DNA from: Bradyrhizobium guangxiense
GTDB lineage: Bacteria > Pseudomonadota > Alphaproteobacteria > Rhizobiales > Xanthobacteraceae
DNA length: 64,000 bases
Assembly: GCF_004114915.1 (NCBI RefSeq)
Contig: NZ_CP022219.1
Coordinates: forward strand, 7,098,501-7,162,500
Reading direction: 5' to 3'
The notes beneath the pieces are model-generated. The model did no database searches. It saw nothing but the letters and a program-made list of their open reading frames with translations, and had not been told where the DNA came from. The first letter of the stretch is position 1. Each line of letters starts with the position of its first letter. This document shows positions 52,794 through 62,776 of this stretch, piece after piece. Position numbers and translations under genes: made by a program.

Positions 52794-55241
52794 CTACCCC
52801 CGCCGCCGCACCGCCGAGGCATCCACCACATTATCCACCTGCTCGCGCCAGTTCAGGATCTCCATCGCCAGCACGGGGTGATTGAAACCCTTGAGCTGGA
52901 GATCGTCGAGGGCGCGGGCCTCGACCCAGGGCTCGACCATGCCGTAGACGCGGCGGCTCACCACGATCTGGTTGGGCTTGGCCTCGCCGCACAGGCGCGA
53001 GGCGAGGTTGGTGACGCTGCCGATCGCGGCATATTCCAGCCGCTGCTCGAAGCCGACCTGGCCGAGCGTGGCGTAGCCGAGCGCAATGCCGATGCCGAAG
53101 CCGAGGCTGTGGCCGCGGTTGCGCCAGCGCTCGGTCAGCGGGCCGATGGTGTCGCGCATCTCCACCGCCATCTTCACGGCGCGCTTGGTGTGGTCCTCGA
53201 ACTGGATCGGCGCGTTGAACAGGATCATCACGCCGTCGCCGGCATATTTGTCGAGCGTGCCCTCATATTTGAAGATCAGCTCGCCGAGCGCGGCGTGATA
53301 CTCGCGCAGCACGTTCATCGCCTCTTCCGGCTCGGTCGCTTCCGTGAACGCGGTGAAGCCGCGCAAATCGCAGAACACCACCGTCACCTCACGGCGCTGG
53401 CTGGTGAGCAAGCCTTCGGGGCTGTCGGAGGAGGCGATCAGCTGCGCCACCTGCGGCGCCAGGAAGCGCTCGAGCTTGCGGATGCGCTCGATCTCGCCGA
53501 GCTGGGTCTTGACCCGCTCCTCCAGCGACTTGTTCCAGTCCTTGAGCTGCTCGGTCTGCATCCGCAGCTTGTCAGCCTGGGCGCGCACGGTCGCGTTGGC
53601 GGCCTCCAGCTCGCGGCCCTTGTGGTCGACCTCGGTGAACAGGCGCGCATTGCGCATCGCCAGCACGGCCTGGTTGGCGAAGGTGCGCATCAGGCCGATG
53701 ATGCTGCCGGCGAACTCGCCTTCGGCGCGGCGCAGCACCACCAGCGAGCCGAGCGTGCCCTGCTGGTCGAGCAGCGGCACCACCAGCACCGAATGGAAGC
53801 CGGCGGCGATTGCGGCCTCGCGCAGCGGCTGCTCGGCGGCCTGGTCGAGATTGGGCAGCGCGATCGGCTCGCCGCTCTCTGCGGCATCGCTCAGGATGTT
53901 CTCGCCTCCCTCGATGGTGACGTGCGCGCCCTCGGCGGACTTGTCGATGCCATCGGCCTCCACCAGGTTGAAGCGGCGCCGCTCGGCATCGAAGCCGTAG
54001 ATCAGCACGGCATCGGCATGGGTAATCTCGATCGCGCGCGCGGCGATCGTTGGCAGCACGGCGTCGAGATCGAGCGAGGCGGCGAGCGCGCGGCCGACCT
54101 CCTCCAGCACCTTCAGCTCGTTGATCGACTGCGCCAGATCGCGCGTGCGCTCCTCGACCTTGGTCTCCAGGTTCGAATAAGTCTCCTGGATCTGGCCGGC
54201 CATGCGGTTGAACTGGCCGGCGAGGTCCTCCAGCTCGTCCGAGGTGTGCACGTCGATGCGATGACTGAAATCGCCTTCGCCGAGCCTGTAGGCGCCGTCG
54301 CGCAGCGCCGTGATCGGAATGATCATGCGGCGGGCGAGCAGCGTGCCGGCGAGGATCGCGACCATCAGGCCCATGCCGATCAGCAGCGCGATGCGCACCA
54401 GCTGGTCGCGGATCGGCATCAGGGCCTGCGTGCTCGGCTGCTCGAACAGCACACTCCAGCCGAGCTTCGGCACGGTGCTCGCGGCGCTCATCACCGATTG
54501 ACCGTTGAAGTCGGTGCCCGACGTGTCGGGCTCCCGGCTAGGTGTGATCGCGGCCGCGACCTGCGGCAGCTTCGACAGGTCCTTGCCGACATCGGGCCCC
54601 TTCGAGGACGTCGCCAGCACGCGGCCGCGCGGATCGACCACATAGGCAAAGGCCGCCTTGCCGACTTGCGCGTCGGACAGGAAGTCGGAGAGAAAGCTGA
54701 GATCGATCTCGGCGACGGTGACGCCGGCATTGAAGCCGGAATGCGCCACCGAGATCGACATCAAGGGCGTGCCGTCGGCGAACCACGCCGGCGCATAGCT
54801 GACGCCGCGGGCAACGGTCTCGGTGAAGCGTGCGTCGCGGGAGAGATCGGCGTTGCTGCCGGTCGTGGTCGATTGCCGCGAGACGCGCAGCACCTCGCGC
54901 CCTTCGCCGTTGAGCTGGAACAGCTGGTTGACCACCGAGACCTGGTGCAGCAGCGATGCGTAGTCGGCGCGGCGCTTCTCGAGCGTGTCCTGGCTCGCCC
55001 GCGTCACCCAGCTGATCTGGCGATCGAGCTCGGAGATCGACTGCTCGATGCGCCGGGCCGCTGCCTGCGCCTTGTCCTCCAGGCCGTCGGTCAGCTGGGT
55101 CCGGGTGGCGCGGTAGGAGATCCAGGTCTCCATCGCGCCGTTGACGGCGAGGACGAACACGACGAGGCCGACGAGGGAGACGACGTATTTGGCGAATAGG
55201 CCCTCGCGCAGAAACCGTGTCTTGTCGTTCGCTCCTGCCAT
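52794..55241 (-). CDS. Membrane class III adenylate/guanylate cyclase with Cache, HAMP and GAF domains
   Basis: 815 residues. Helix at about 17-38, periplasmic Cache domain (about 40-285), second helix (about 290-312), HAMP, GAF (about 370-545), a coiled-coil linker (about 550-610) and a cyclase homology domain (about 625-795). The metal aspartates are in VVFCDLRGFT and KYAGDGVM; the transition-state asparagine and arginine appear in SVTNLASRL. It would turn ATP to cAMP (or GTP to cGMP) under control of an external and an internal signal. A Crp-type regulator with a cAMP pocket is 2.5 kb away and may read its product. Confidence 0.93.
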   Translation of the reverse strand: MAGANDKTRFLREGLFAKYVVSLVGLVVFVLAVNGAMETWISYRATRTQLTDGLEDKAQAAARRIEQSISELDRQISWVTRASQDTLEKRRADYASLLHQVSVVNQLFQLNGEGREVLRVSRQSTTTGSNADLSRDARFTETVARGVSYAPAWFADGTPLMSISVAHSGFNAGVTVAEIDLSFLSDFLSDAQVGKAAFAYVVDPRGRVLATSSKGPDVGKDLSKLPQVAAAITPSREPDTSGTDFNGQSVMSAASTVPKLGWSVLFEQPSTQALMPIRDQLVRIALLIGMGLMVAILAGTLLARRMIIPITALRDGAYRLGEGDFSHRIDVHTSDELEDLAGQFNRMAGQIQETYSNLETKVEERTRDLAQSINELKVLEEVGRALAASLDLDAVLPTIAARAIEITHADAVLIYGFDAERRRFNLVEADGIDKSAEGAHVTIEGGENILSDAAESGEPIALPNLDQAAEQPLREAAIAAGFHSVLVVPLLDQQGTLGSLVVLRRAEGEFAGSIIGLMRTFANQAVLAMRNARLFTEVDHKGRELEAANATVRAQADKLRMQTEQLKDWNKSLEERVKTQLGEIERIRKLERFLAPQVAQLIASSDSPEGLLTSQRREVTVVFCDLRGFTAFTEATEPEEAMNVLREYHAALGELIFKYEGTLDKYAGDGVMILFNAPIQFEDHTKRAVKMAVEMRDTIGPLTERWRNRGHSLGFGIGIALGYATLGQVGFEQRLEYAAIGSVTNLASRLCGEAKPNQIVVSRRVYGMVEPWVEARALDDLQLKGFNHPVLAMEILNWREQVDNVVDASAVRRRG

Positions 55242-55490
55242 CCCGATCCTCTCGCGCCGCCATCGACGCCGGCGCTACGGGCCGTTGGCCCATGCGGAGC
55301 CGTTCTATCACAATTTGGGCCAAGGGATCGCCACGTGGCCGGGCACCGACGCGCGTGGTTACCCTCTGTGGACGCCGGGTCGGGTGGAAGGCGGGATGAA
55401 TTGCCGCAGCCTCATCCGTTCGGACGAAGCAGGGGGCGAGGGGGCTGATGTAAGGGAATTGCCGTGGAGACCAGCCCGCCAATCCGCCAA

Positions 55491-57533
55491 TCACCGGTTA
55501 AAGAGTTGTCGCAGCACGTCGTTCATTGGCTGACTGTCCTGCTGCGCGACCGGCGGGTCCTCCACGGCCGGGGCCGCGGGCGAGCCCTGCGGTGCCGGTG
55601 TGGAGGGCGTTGCCGGCAGGCTGCGGCTGCGCCCAGTGCTCGGCGCGGCACCCGTGCTGCTTCCCGCGCCATTGGACAGGCCCTGCTGAATCAAATTGCC
55701 GATCGCCTCCCCCAGCGGGCCGCCGAGCAGATTGTTCTGGCCCGGCTGCTGGGCTTGCGGATTGGCATTGCCGCCCGGTGTGGCGGTGCCGCCGAGACCG
55801 AGGCTACCCAGAATGTTGCCGAGCCCGGCGCCGTCGGGGCCGAACAGGCCCTTGCCCATCTCGCGCAGCCTGGCGTAGGCGGCATCGGGATTGTCCAGCA
55901 TACCGGCCATGTCAGGGTAGATCCGCGGCTGCGACCAGGAGCCCTGGATCATCACGGGAATGCCAAACCCGACCGGCTCGTTGGTGCGGCCCTGGCCTTC
56001 GGTCGTCATCACCAGCTTCGGCTCGACGCGAAAGCCGATCATCTTGGTGTCGAGCGCGATGGTACCGGCGCCGGTGACCCGCACCAGCGGCCCGATCAGG
56101 TTGAGATCGGTCGTCACCGCCTGTCCCTTGTCGATGCGGAAGGAGGCCGAGAGCTGCGACAGGTCGGTGCTTTGCTCCTTGCTGTCTTGCCAGCCGGACA
56201 GCGTACCCGTCGTCAGCGAGCGGATCATCTGGGCGACATTGATGCCGCGGATAGCGCCATCCTGGAAGTTGACGAAGGCCGTGCCCTGCATGTTCGCCAT
56301 CAGCGTGCGCTGGCTGGTGCCGGCGCTGCGCAAAGCGAGCTTGGCCTGCAGCTTGCCGTCGATGCGGTCGAATTCGGCAAGGCCCTGCAGCAGCGGCAGC
56401 GCACGCACGCCGACGAGATCGGAATGCATGGCAAAGCTCGGCGCGCCGGTGGTCGCGTCCAGGATCACCTCACCGGAGACCTGGCCGTCATAGGCGCCGA
56501 GATTGGCCGTGCCGGCCTTCAGCACGCCGCCGGCGAGCTTGGCATCGAGCGCCAGCGGCGCGATACGCGCATCGCCGATCACGGCCTCGTTCGCCGAGAT
56601 CCGCACCTGCGCGTCGACATAATTGAGCCCGGAGACGTCGATCGGCGCATTGCTCCAGGGCTGTCCGGGCGTGCCCTCCGGCGTCTTTGCCAGCGGAATC
56701 GCCAGCCGCTGGAAGTCGAGATCGACCTTGACCAGGGGCTTGCTCGCGATGTCGACCGACGCCCAGCCGTTGAACGCGCCGTCGCCAAGCCGGCCGTTCA
56801 CGCTGTTGATCATGACGATGTCGCCATTGAGGCGCATCTCGGCCTGGCCGGTAAGTTGAGACTTCAGCACATCGGGCATGTCGATGGCGAAATCCACCGG
56901 GATCGTCGGCCGATCGCCTGGCGCAGCCGGTGTCGCCGCCTTGATGTCGAACTTGGTCGGGTGATCGCCGACGCGCGCTGTGCCGGTGACATTGACCTTG
57001 CGATCGCGGCCACCGATCGCGTCGGCGTTGATGGCGCTGATGCGGCCCTCGACACGGTCGCGCAAGCGCGAGAATGCGACTTCGCCGTCGGTGACCTTGA
57101 CGCGGGCGATGGACGCGCCATTGGCATCGAGCGCGAGTGGCGGCTTCGACGAGCCTCCCGCATTCGGCAGCCGCTCCCGCAGCAGCGGTTGGTAAAGCAC
57201 GGGACGGGTGACGATGAGCTCGCTGATCTCAGGGCGGCCCGACCACACGCTGGAGAGCGACATGTCGGCCTGCACGCGGTCAACCGTCAGGCGGGTGATG
57301 CCGCTGCGATCCCGGGGGTCGGCAAGCGTGAGATCGTTCAGGGTGACGTTCAGCGTCGGCCACAGGCTGATCTTCGTGGTGCCGTCGATCGACAGCCGAT
57401 AGCCGGTGGCACTCTCGACGCGCGAGGCGATCATCGAGGTCAGGAAGCCTGATGGGATCCCGATCACCAACAGGACCGCGATCCCGATGATGACGGCGAC
57501 TAAAGCCGCGCCGGCGAATTTCACTGCTCTCAT
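55491..57533 (-). CDS. AsmA-family inner-membrane protein
   Basis: 680 residues from the ATG at 57533 (GGAAAG upstream). N-terminal membrane helix (about 6-28), then a long beta-rich body with AsmA hallmarks: TKISLWPTLNVTLNDLTLADP near the start and GTAFVNFQDGAIRGINVAQMIR in the C-terminal half. The tail is Gly/Asn/Pro-rich and low complexity (about 560-670). AsmA-like proteins are bridge-type lipid carriers that influence outer membrane assembly. It is divergent from the Crp gene and stands alone. Confidence 0.9.
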   Translation of the reverse strand: MRAVKFAGAALVAVIIGIAVLLVIGIPSGFLTSMIASRVESATGYRLSIDGTTKISLWPTLNVTLNDLTLADPRDRSGITRLTVDRVQADMSLSSVWSGRPEISELIVTRPVLYQPLLRERLPNAGGSSKPPLALDANGASIARVKVTDGEVAFSRLRDRVEGRISAINADAIGGRDRKVNVTGTARVGDHPTKFDIKAATPAAPGDRPTIPVDFAIDMPDVLKSQLTGQAEMRLNGDIVMINSVNGRLGDGAFNGWASVDIASKPLVKVDLDFQRLAIPLAKTPEGTPGQPWSNAPIDVSGLNYVDAQVRISANEAVIGDARIAPLALDAKLAGGVLKAGTANLGAYDGQVSGEVILDATTGAPSFAMHSDLVGVRALPLLQGLAEFDRIDGKLQAKLALRSAGTSQRTLMANMQGTAFVNFQDGAIRGINVAQMIRSLTTGTLSGWQDSKEQSTDLSQLSASFRIDKGQAVTTDLNLIGPLVRVTGAGTIALDTKMIGFRVEPKLVMTTEGQGRTNEPVGFGIPVMIQGSWSQPRIYPDMAGMLDNPDAAYARLREMGKGLFGPDGAGLGNILGSLGLGGTATPGGNANPQAQQPGQNNLLGGPLGEAIGNLIQQGLSNGAGSSTGAAPSTGRSRSLPATPSTPAPQGSPAAPAVEDPPVAQQDSQPMNDVLRQLFNR

Positions 57534-57664
57534 GTCGACTTTCCAACGACGGGCAGTCGGCGTCGAATCCCGCCGGCCACCCATTCTTCGCGCGCGCCGA
57601 GTTTATCCCCGGACGGGAAGGGGCTCCAAGCGCGTAAAAATAGTCAGGGGGTGCTGCAAAGTTA

Positions 57665-57680
57665 TGTGACTTATGACACA
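57665..57680. promoter_or_regulatory. Crp-like half-matched site upstream of the crp-type gene
   Basis: TGTGA-N6-ACACA differs from the Crp consensus by one base in the second half. It is 91 bp upstream of the Crp-family gene at 57771 and also in front of the AsmA gene, in their shared 237-bp gap. Autoregulation would be typical for Crp, but a single near-match is weak evidence. Confidence 0.3.
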
Positions 57681-57770
57681 CTTCCCCGGCGCGGTTTTAC
57701 GCGATCCTGATGTTGATGGTTTCAAGCGATTTTCCAAGAAGACTGACCAGACGTTCACAAGGACATTGAA

Positions 57771-58445
57771 ATGAGCAAGCAGGCCGAATTTGCGGTCATT
57801 CTGAAGATGAACGCGATGTTCGCGGATCTCGGTGCAGACGAGCTGCAGCGGCTGTCCAATCTCTGTCACACCCAGCATCTGAGGAACGGCGAGGTGCTGT
57901 TCCAGAAGGGGGATCCCGGGGACGCGCTGTTTGGCGTGCGCCGCGGCCAGGTCCGCATCGAGACCGGCGCCTCCGACGGCAGCCGGCTGACGCTGAATTT
58001 CATGGGACCGGGCGACCTGTTCGGCGAAGTCGCGGTGCTGGACGGCCAGAATCGCACCGCGGATGCGACCGCGGGCGAGGCCAGTGAATTGTTCGTGCTG
58101 CGGCGGGAAGATTTCCTCAACTTCCTCGAACGCGAGCCGAAGGTCGCGATCAAGATCATCGCGCTGCTGTGCCAGCGCATCCGCTGGCAGAGCGAGCGCA
58201 TGGAGGAATCCATGCTGCAGCCGCTGCCAGTGCGCCTCGCGCGGCGGCTTTGCGCGCTCGCCGCCGATTTCGGTTCCGAGGTGCACATCTCGCAGGAGCA
58301 GCTCGGCGTGTTCGTCGGCGCCGCCCGCGAGAGCGTCAACCGCCAGCTGCAGGCCTGGCGCAAGGAAGCCATTCTCGATCTGCAGCGCGGCCGGATATTG
58401 CTGCGGAACATGACCAAGCTGACGGCGATCGCGCGAAACGAGTGA
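57771..58445 (+). CDS. Crp-family cyclic-nucleotide-responsive regulator
   Basis: 224 residues. Unlike the two paralogs at the left end, this one has the cNMP-binding cassette FGEVAVLDGQNRTADATA (about 85-102), with the arginine that contacts the cyclic phosphate. The dimer helix follows, and a winged helix with ISQEQLGVFVGAARESVNRQLQAW (about 175-198). It should bind cAMP or cGMP and then DNA. The ATG at 57771 has AAGGAC upstream. A class III cyclase gene lies 2.5 kb to the left, and a Crp-like site is in its own promoter gap. Confidence 0.9.
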   Translation: MSKQAEFAVILKMNAMFADLGADELQRLSNLCHTQHLRNGEVLFQKGDPGDALFGVRRGQVRIETGASDGSRLTLNFMGPGDLFGEVAVLDGQNRTADATAGEASELFVLRREDFLNFLEREPKVAIKIIALLCQRIRWQSERMEESMLQPLPVRLARRLCALAADFGSEVHISQEQLGVFVGAARESVNRQLQAWRKEAILDLQRGRILLRNMTKLTAIARNE

Positions 58446-58539
58446 GGTCGCTATCTCCGCACATCAATCGTGTCGGGGCGCGGTAGCTCGTCAGAAGAGC
58501 CCCAACTGGAGACTCATGCTTTGACGGCCTCCAGCGTTA

Positions 58540-61500
58540 CTACTCCGCCGCGGGGTGCACGACGTTCTTCGGCACCGGCCCCGCTTCCGCCGGCGTCGCG
58601 CCGCGATGGCCGTCCGTCTCCGCATCCGCGCTGTGGACGATCAGCCGCTTGGCGAAGCGCCAGATCAGGGCGCCGAAATCGTCCATCACCATGAACATCG
58701 CGGGCACGAACACCAGTGACAGGATGGTCGAAAAGATCAGGCCGCCGATCACGGCGAGCGCCATCGGCGAGCGAAACTCGCCGCCGGCGCCGACCGCGAG
58801 CGCGCTCGGCATCATGCCCGCGGCCATCGCGATCGTGGTCATCACGATCGGGCGGGCGCGCTTCATGCCGGCGTCGATCATGGCCTCCTCGCGCGGCTTG
58901 CCGGCGTGGATGGATTCGATGGCGAATTCCACCAGCATGATCGCGTTCTTGGTGACGATGCCCATCAGCATCAGGATGCCGATCCACACCGGCGTGGTGA
59001 GCTGCTTGCCGGTGACGAGCAGGGCCGCGATGGCGCCGCCGATCGAGAGCGGCAGCGAGAACAGGATGGTGATCGGCTGCAGGAAGGTGCCGAACAGCAG
59101 CACAAGCACGGCGTAGACCATCATCAGGCCCGCCGTGATCGCGGTGGCGAAGCCGTCCGACAATTCGTTCAGGCTTTCGGCGTCGCCGGAGGGGGAAACC
59201 TTCACGCCCTTCGGCAGGCTCTTCATCACCGGTAGCTCGTAGATCTTCTTGGTGGCATCGCCGAGCGCAGCCGAGCCGACCAGATCGGCGGCAACCGTGG
59301 CCTGCCGCTCGCGATCGTAGCGGTTGATGCTGGTCGGCCCCTGATCGAGCTTGACGTCGGCGATGACGGAGAGCGGCACGCCGCCCTTCTCGCCGTGCTC
59401 GCCGAGCGGCACGCGCAACTGCTCCAGCGTCTTCAGATTGCCGCGCGCGGCATCCTCGAGCTGCACGCGGATCGGCACCAAACGATCGCCCACGTCGAAT
59501 TTGGCGAGCGCGGGTCCGACGTCGCCAATAGTGGCGACGCGGATGGTTTGCGACAGGCTTTCGGTCGAGACGCCGAGCCGTGCGGCGAGATCCGCGCGCG
59601 GTTCGATGCGCAGCTCGGGACGCTCCAGCGAGGTTTCCGAGATGACGTTGGAGATGGTGGGGATCCGCTTCATCTGCGTCGCAAGCTCGCTCGCGACGTT
59701 GTTGACGATGTTGGGGTCGATGCCGGTCACCACCAGCGAGATCGCGCGCAGGCCGTTCTCGTCGAGGAACCAGAAGCGGATGTCCGGAACGTTCTCCAGC
59801 TCCTGGCTGATCGAGAATTCGAGCTCGCGCTGGGTGATGTCGCGGCTGTCCTTGGGCGTGTAGTTGATGATCAGGGCGGCGCGCCGGACTTCCTGCGTGC
59901 CCGGCGGGACGCGCCCGCCGTCGACGAAGATGCTCTTCACCTCGGGCCGCTTGCGCAGGCGCGCGACGATGTCCTCGGTGACCTTTTCGGTGTAGGCGAG
60001 CTGGGTGCCCGGCGGCAGCTCGAGGGCAAGCAGCGAGCGGGCGCTGTCCTGGGCCGGCAGGAAGCCCTGCGGCAGCAGCGTGATGCTCCAGATCGAGGCG
60101 GCGAACACCCCGAGGCCGATCAGCACCGTGATGAAATGGTGCCTCACCGACCAGGCCACGATGCGATGATAGGACCGCAAGATGCGCCCCGGCGGCGGCT
60201 CCGCGTGATTGCCGTGCTTGAGGAAATAGGCGGCCAGCACCGGCGTGACGAAGCGTGCCGCGAGCAGCGAGAAGAATACCTGCACCGAAACGGTGATGCC
60301 GAACTGCTTGAAGAACTGTCCGGCGATGCCCGACATGAAGCTGGCGGGCGCGAAGATCGCAATGATCGTGAGCGAGATCGCGATCACCGCGAGGCCGATC
60401 TCATCGGCGGCCTCGAGCGCGGCACGATAGGGCGATTTGCCCATGTTCATGTGCCGGACGATGTTCTCGATCTCGACGATGGCATCGTCGACGAGAATGC
60501 CTGTCGACAGCGTGATGGCGAGGAAGCTGACGAGGTTCAGCGAAAAGCCGAGCAGGTCCATCGCCCAGAACGCCGGAAAGATTGACAGCGGCAGCGAGAT
60601 CGCGGCGATGATGGTGGCGCGCAGGTCCCGCAGGAACAGCAGCACGATGACGACGGCGAGGATGGCGCCTTCGAACAAGGTCGAGATCGCCGCGTGGTAA
60701 TTGCCCTTGGTGTATTCGACCGATGTGTCGATCAGCTTGAGGTCGACGTCGGGATAGGCGGCTTTCAGCGCGTCGATGCGCTTCTGCACGGCCTCGGCCA
60801 CCTTCACGTCGCTGGCGCCCTTAGAACGCTTGATGCCGAGCGCCACCACGGGTTCACCGTTGAAGCGGGCAAAGGTGCGGCGGTCGGCGATGGTGTCGGT
60901 GACGGTGCCGAGATCATCGAGCCGGACCTCGCCGCCGCCGAACAGCGGGATCATGGTGCCGGCGAGGTCACCCAGCGTCTTGGCGCCGGCGAGCGTGCGG
61001 ATCGCCTGATCGTTCTTGCCGATCTCGGCGCGGCCGCCGGCAACGTCGACATTGGTGCCGCGCAGGCTCTGGCTGACATTGACCGCGGTCAGCCCCATCG
61101 CCTGCAGGCGGTCGGGATCGAGCGAGACCAGGATCTCGCGCTCGACGCCGCCGATGCGCTCGACCTGGGCGACGCCGCGCACGCCCTGCAGCGCGCGCTT
61201 GACCACGTCGTCGACGAAATAAGAGAGCTGCTCCGGCGTCTTGCCGGGCGAGATCGCGGCATAGGTGACGATCGGCAGGCCGATGACGTCGACGCGCTGG
61301 ATCAGCGGCTCGGGGACGTTCTGCGGCAGGTTGGAGCGCACGCGCGTCACCGCGTCCTTGACGTCGTTGAGCGCGCGGTCGGTGTTGGTCTCGAGCGCGA
61401 ACTGGATCGTCGTGACCGACAGGCCGTCGGTGATCGAGGAGGTGATGTGCCGCACGCCCTCGACGCCGGAGACCGCGTCTTCAACGGTCTTGGTCACCTG

Positions 61501-61689
61501 GGATTCCAGCTCGGCGGGCGCGGCGCCGAATTGCGAGACGGCGACCGAGATCACGGGAATGTCGGCCGAGGGCAGCCGCGTGATCGCGAGCTTGGTGAAG
61601 GACACCCAGCCGAGCACCAGAAGGATGATCGAGAAGACGACCGACGGCAGTGGATGACGGATCGACCAAGCCGAAATATTGAGAGCCAT
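58540..61689 (-). CDS. RND-family multidrug efflux pump, inner-membrane subunit
   Basis: 1049 residues, the standard RND length, with twelve membrane helices in two repeats separated by large periplasmic loops. GILVDDAIVEIENIVRH in TM4 holds the paired aspartates of proton relay. The N-terminus (WSIRHPLPSVVFSIILLVLG) and the porter-domain motif PSADIPVISVAVSQFGAAP are typical of the HAE1/AcrB-like group. Its start overlaps the adaptor stop by one base. No outer-membrane channel gene is near, so a channel from elsewhere must complete the complex. Substrate unknown. Confidence 0.95.
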   Translation of the reverse strand: MALNISAWSIRHPLPSVVFSIILLVLGWVSFTKLAITRLPSADIPVISVAVSQFGAAPAELESQVTKTVEDAVSGVEGVRHITSSITDGLSVTTIQFALETNTDRALNDVKDAVTRVRSNLPQNVPEPLIQRVDVIGLPIVTYAAISPGKTPEQLSYFVDDVVKRALQGVRGVAQVERIGGVEREILVSLDPDRLQAMGLTAVNVSQSLRGTNVDVAGGRAEIGKNDQAIRTLAGAKTLGDLAGTMIPLFGGGEVRLDDLGTVTDTIADRRTFARFNGEPVVALGIKRSKGASDVKVAEAVQKRIDALKAAYPDVDLKLIDTSVEYTKGNYHAAISTLFEGAILAVVIVLLFLRDLRATIIAAISLPLSIFPAFWAMDLLGFSLNLVSFLAITLSTGILVDDAIVEIENIVRHMNMGKSPYRAALEAADEIGLAVIAISLTIIAIFAPASFMSGIAGQFFKQFGITVSVQVFFSLLAARFVTPVLAAYFLKHGNHAEPPPGRILRSYHRIVAWSVRHHFITVLIGLGVFAASIWSITLLPQGFLPAQDSARSLLALELPPGTQLAYTEKVTEDIVARLRKRPEVKSIFVDGGRVPPGTQEVRRAALIINYTPKDSRDITQRELEFSISQELENVPDIRFWFLDENGLRAISLVVTGIDPNIVNNVASELATQMKRIPTISNVISETSLERPELRIEPRADLAARLGVSTESLSQTIRVATIGDVGPALAKFDVGDRLVPIRVQLEDAARGNLKTLEQLRVPLGEHGEKGGVPLSVIADVKLDQGPTSINRYDRERQATVAADLVGSAALGDATKKIYELPVMKSLPKGVKVSPSGDAESLNELSDGFATAITAGLMMVYAVLVLLFGTFLQPITILFSLPLSIGGAIAALLVTGKQLTTPVWIGILMLMGIVTKNAIMLVEFAIESIHAGKPREEAMIDAGMKRARPIVMTTIAMAAGMMPSALAVGAGGEFRSPMALAVIGGLIFSTILSLVFVPAMFMVMDDFGALIWRFAKRLIVHSADAETDGHRGATPAEAGPVPKNVVHPAAE

Positions 61690-62618
61690 CAGCGTACCCG
61701 CGTGCGATCGAGTTCATCGGCGAACATGGTCTTGATCTGGTCGCCGTCATGGAGGGAAGAGCCGGCGTCGGCCACGACGATTTCGCCGACGTCGAGGCCT
61801 TCCAGGATTTCCGTCGCGTTGTCGGACGACAGTCCGACCCGGACCTTGCGTGTCTCGACCGTGTTGCCCTTGACGACCTGAATGGTGAGATGGTCGATCG
61901 CGGTCTTGGGGATCGAGACGCCGCAGCTTCGCTTGGCGTCGATCGAGGCGCGCGCGAACACGCCGACCTTCAGCGACGGATTGTTGGTGACGCTGATGCG
62001 GACGCGGCCGAGCTGCGTGGCGCGGTCGATCTCGGGCGCAACCAGCCGGACCCGGCCGATCAGATCGGGGGCGTCGTCGCGGCTGATGCGCACGGTGGCG
62101 CCGGGGCTGAGCTTGGGCATGTGCACCGCCGGGACCTGGGCATCGAGCTCGATCTCGTTGTTGACGGCGATGCGGAACATCGGGCCGGCCTGCGGGGATG
62201 CGGGCGCGCCGACGATGGTACGGACTTCGGTGACGAGGCCCGGCGCAGGTGCCTTCAGCGAAATCGGCCCTTGCGGACCGGGTCGCTGCGGCTGGCCCGG
62301 GATCTGCGGCGGCGCGGTCAGGCGCGCCAGCTCCTGATTGTCCGCGACGACGGCGCCCTCGGTGACCAGGAGGTCGGTGACCTTGGAGCCTTCCTGGTCG
62401 GCGATCACCACGGCCTCGCGGCGCGGCACGAAGAAGCCGGTCACGCGCACGAGGTCGGAAAAGCAGGCATTGGTCGATTTCGTCACGATGACGAGCGCCT
62501 CGCTTTGCGTCTCCTTCGGCTCGGGGCGCTTGCGATGCTCGAACAGATAATAGCCGACGCCGAGGGCGACGACGAACACCACGGTTCCGGCGGGCTTGAG
62601 ATATTCGGAGAGATTCAT
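61689..62618 (-). CDS. RND efflux adaptor (membrane fusion protein)
   Basis: 309 residues from the ATG at 62618. N-terminal membrane anchor (about 10-27), barrel-sandwich halves (VVIADQEGSKVTDLLVTEGAVVADNQELARL and SLKAPAPGLVTEVRTIVG) joined directly without the long helical hairpin of classical adaptors, then beta-barrel and proximal domains. The stop overlaps the pump start (TGATG), a firm operon. It is paralogous to the orphan adaptor at 33582-34472. Confidence 0.92.
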   Translation of the reverse strand: MNLSEYLKPAGTVVFVVALGVGYYLFEHRKRPEPKETQSEALVIVTKSTNACFSDLVRVTGFFVPRREAVVIADQEGSKVTDLLVTEGAVVADNQELARLTAPPQIPGQPQRPGPQGPISLKAPAPGLVTEVRTIVGAPASPQAGPMFRIAVNNEIELDAQVPAVHMPKLSPGATVRISRDDAPDLIGRVRLVAPEIDRATQLGRVRISVTNNPSLKVGVFARASIDAKRSCGVSIPKTAIDHLTIQVVKGNTVETRKVRVGLSSDNATEILEGLDVGEIVVADAGSSLHDGDQIKTMFADELDRTRVR

Positions 62619-62776
62619 CGCCGGATCATCCTGGCCTGGCTCACGGCCATCCGCGCGAGGCCCATCGAGAGCGTTTCCCTGAAACAAAGCGGCGTCCCGC
62701 AAGGCTGCGGGACGCGCTTCGGAAGCGAGACCTTACACCACATCACGACTTGTCACTTCGAAGGATTGCGTCGTGC

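Noticed and set aside
58477..58530. tRNA D-arm-like stretch (GGTAGCTCGTCAG)
   Set aside because: No anticodon stem, T arm or acceptor pairing can be drawn around it. It is at most a tRNA fragment.
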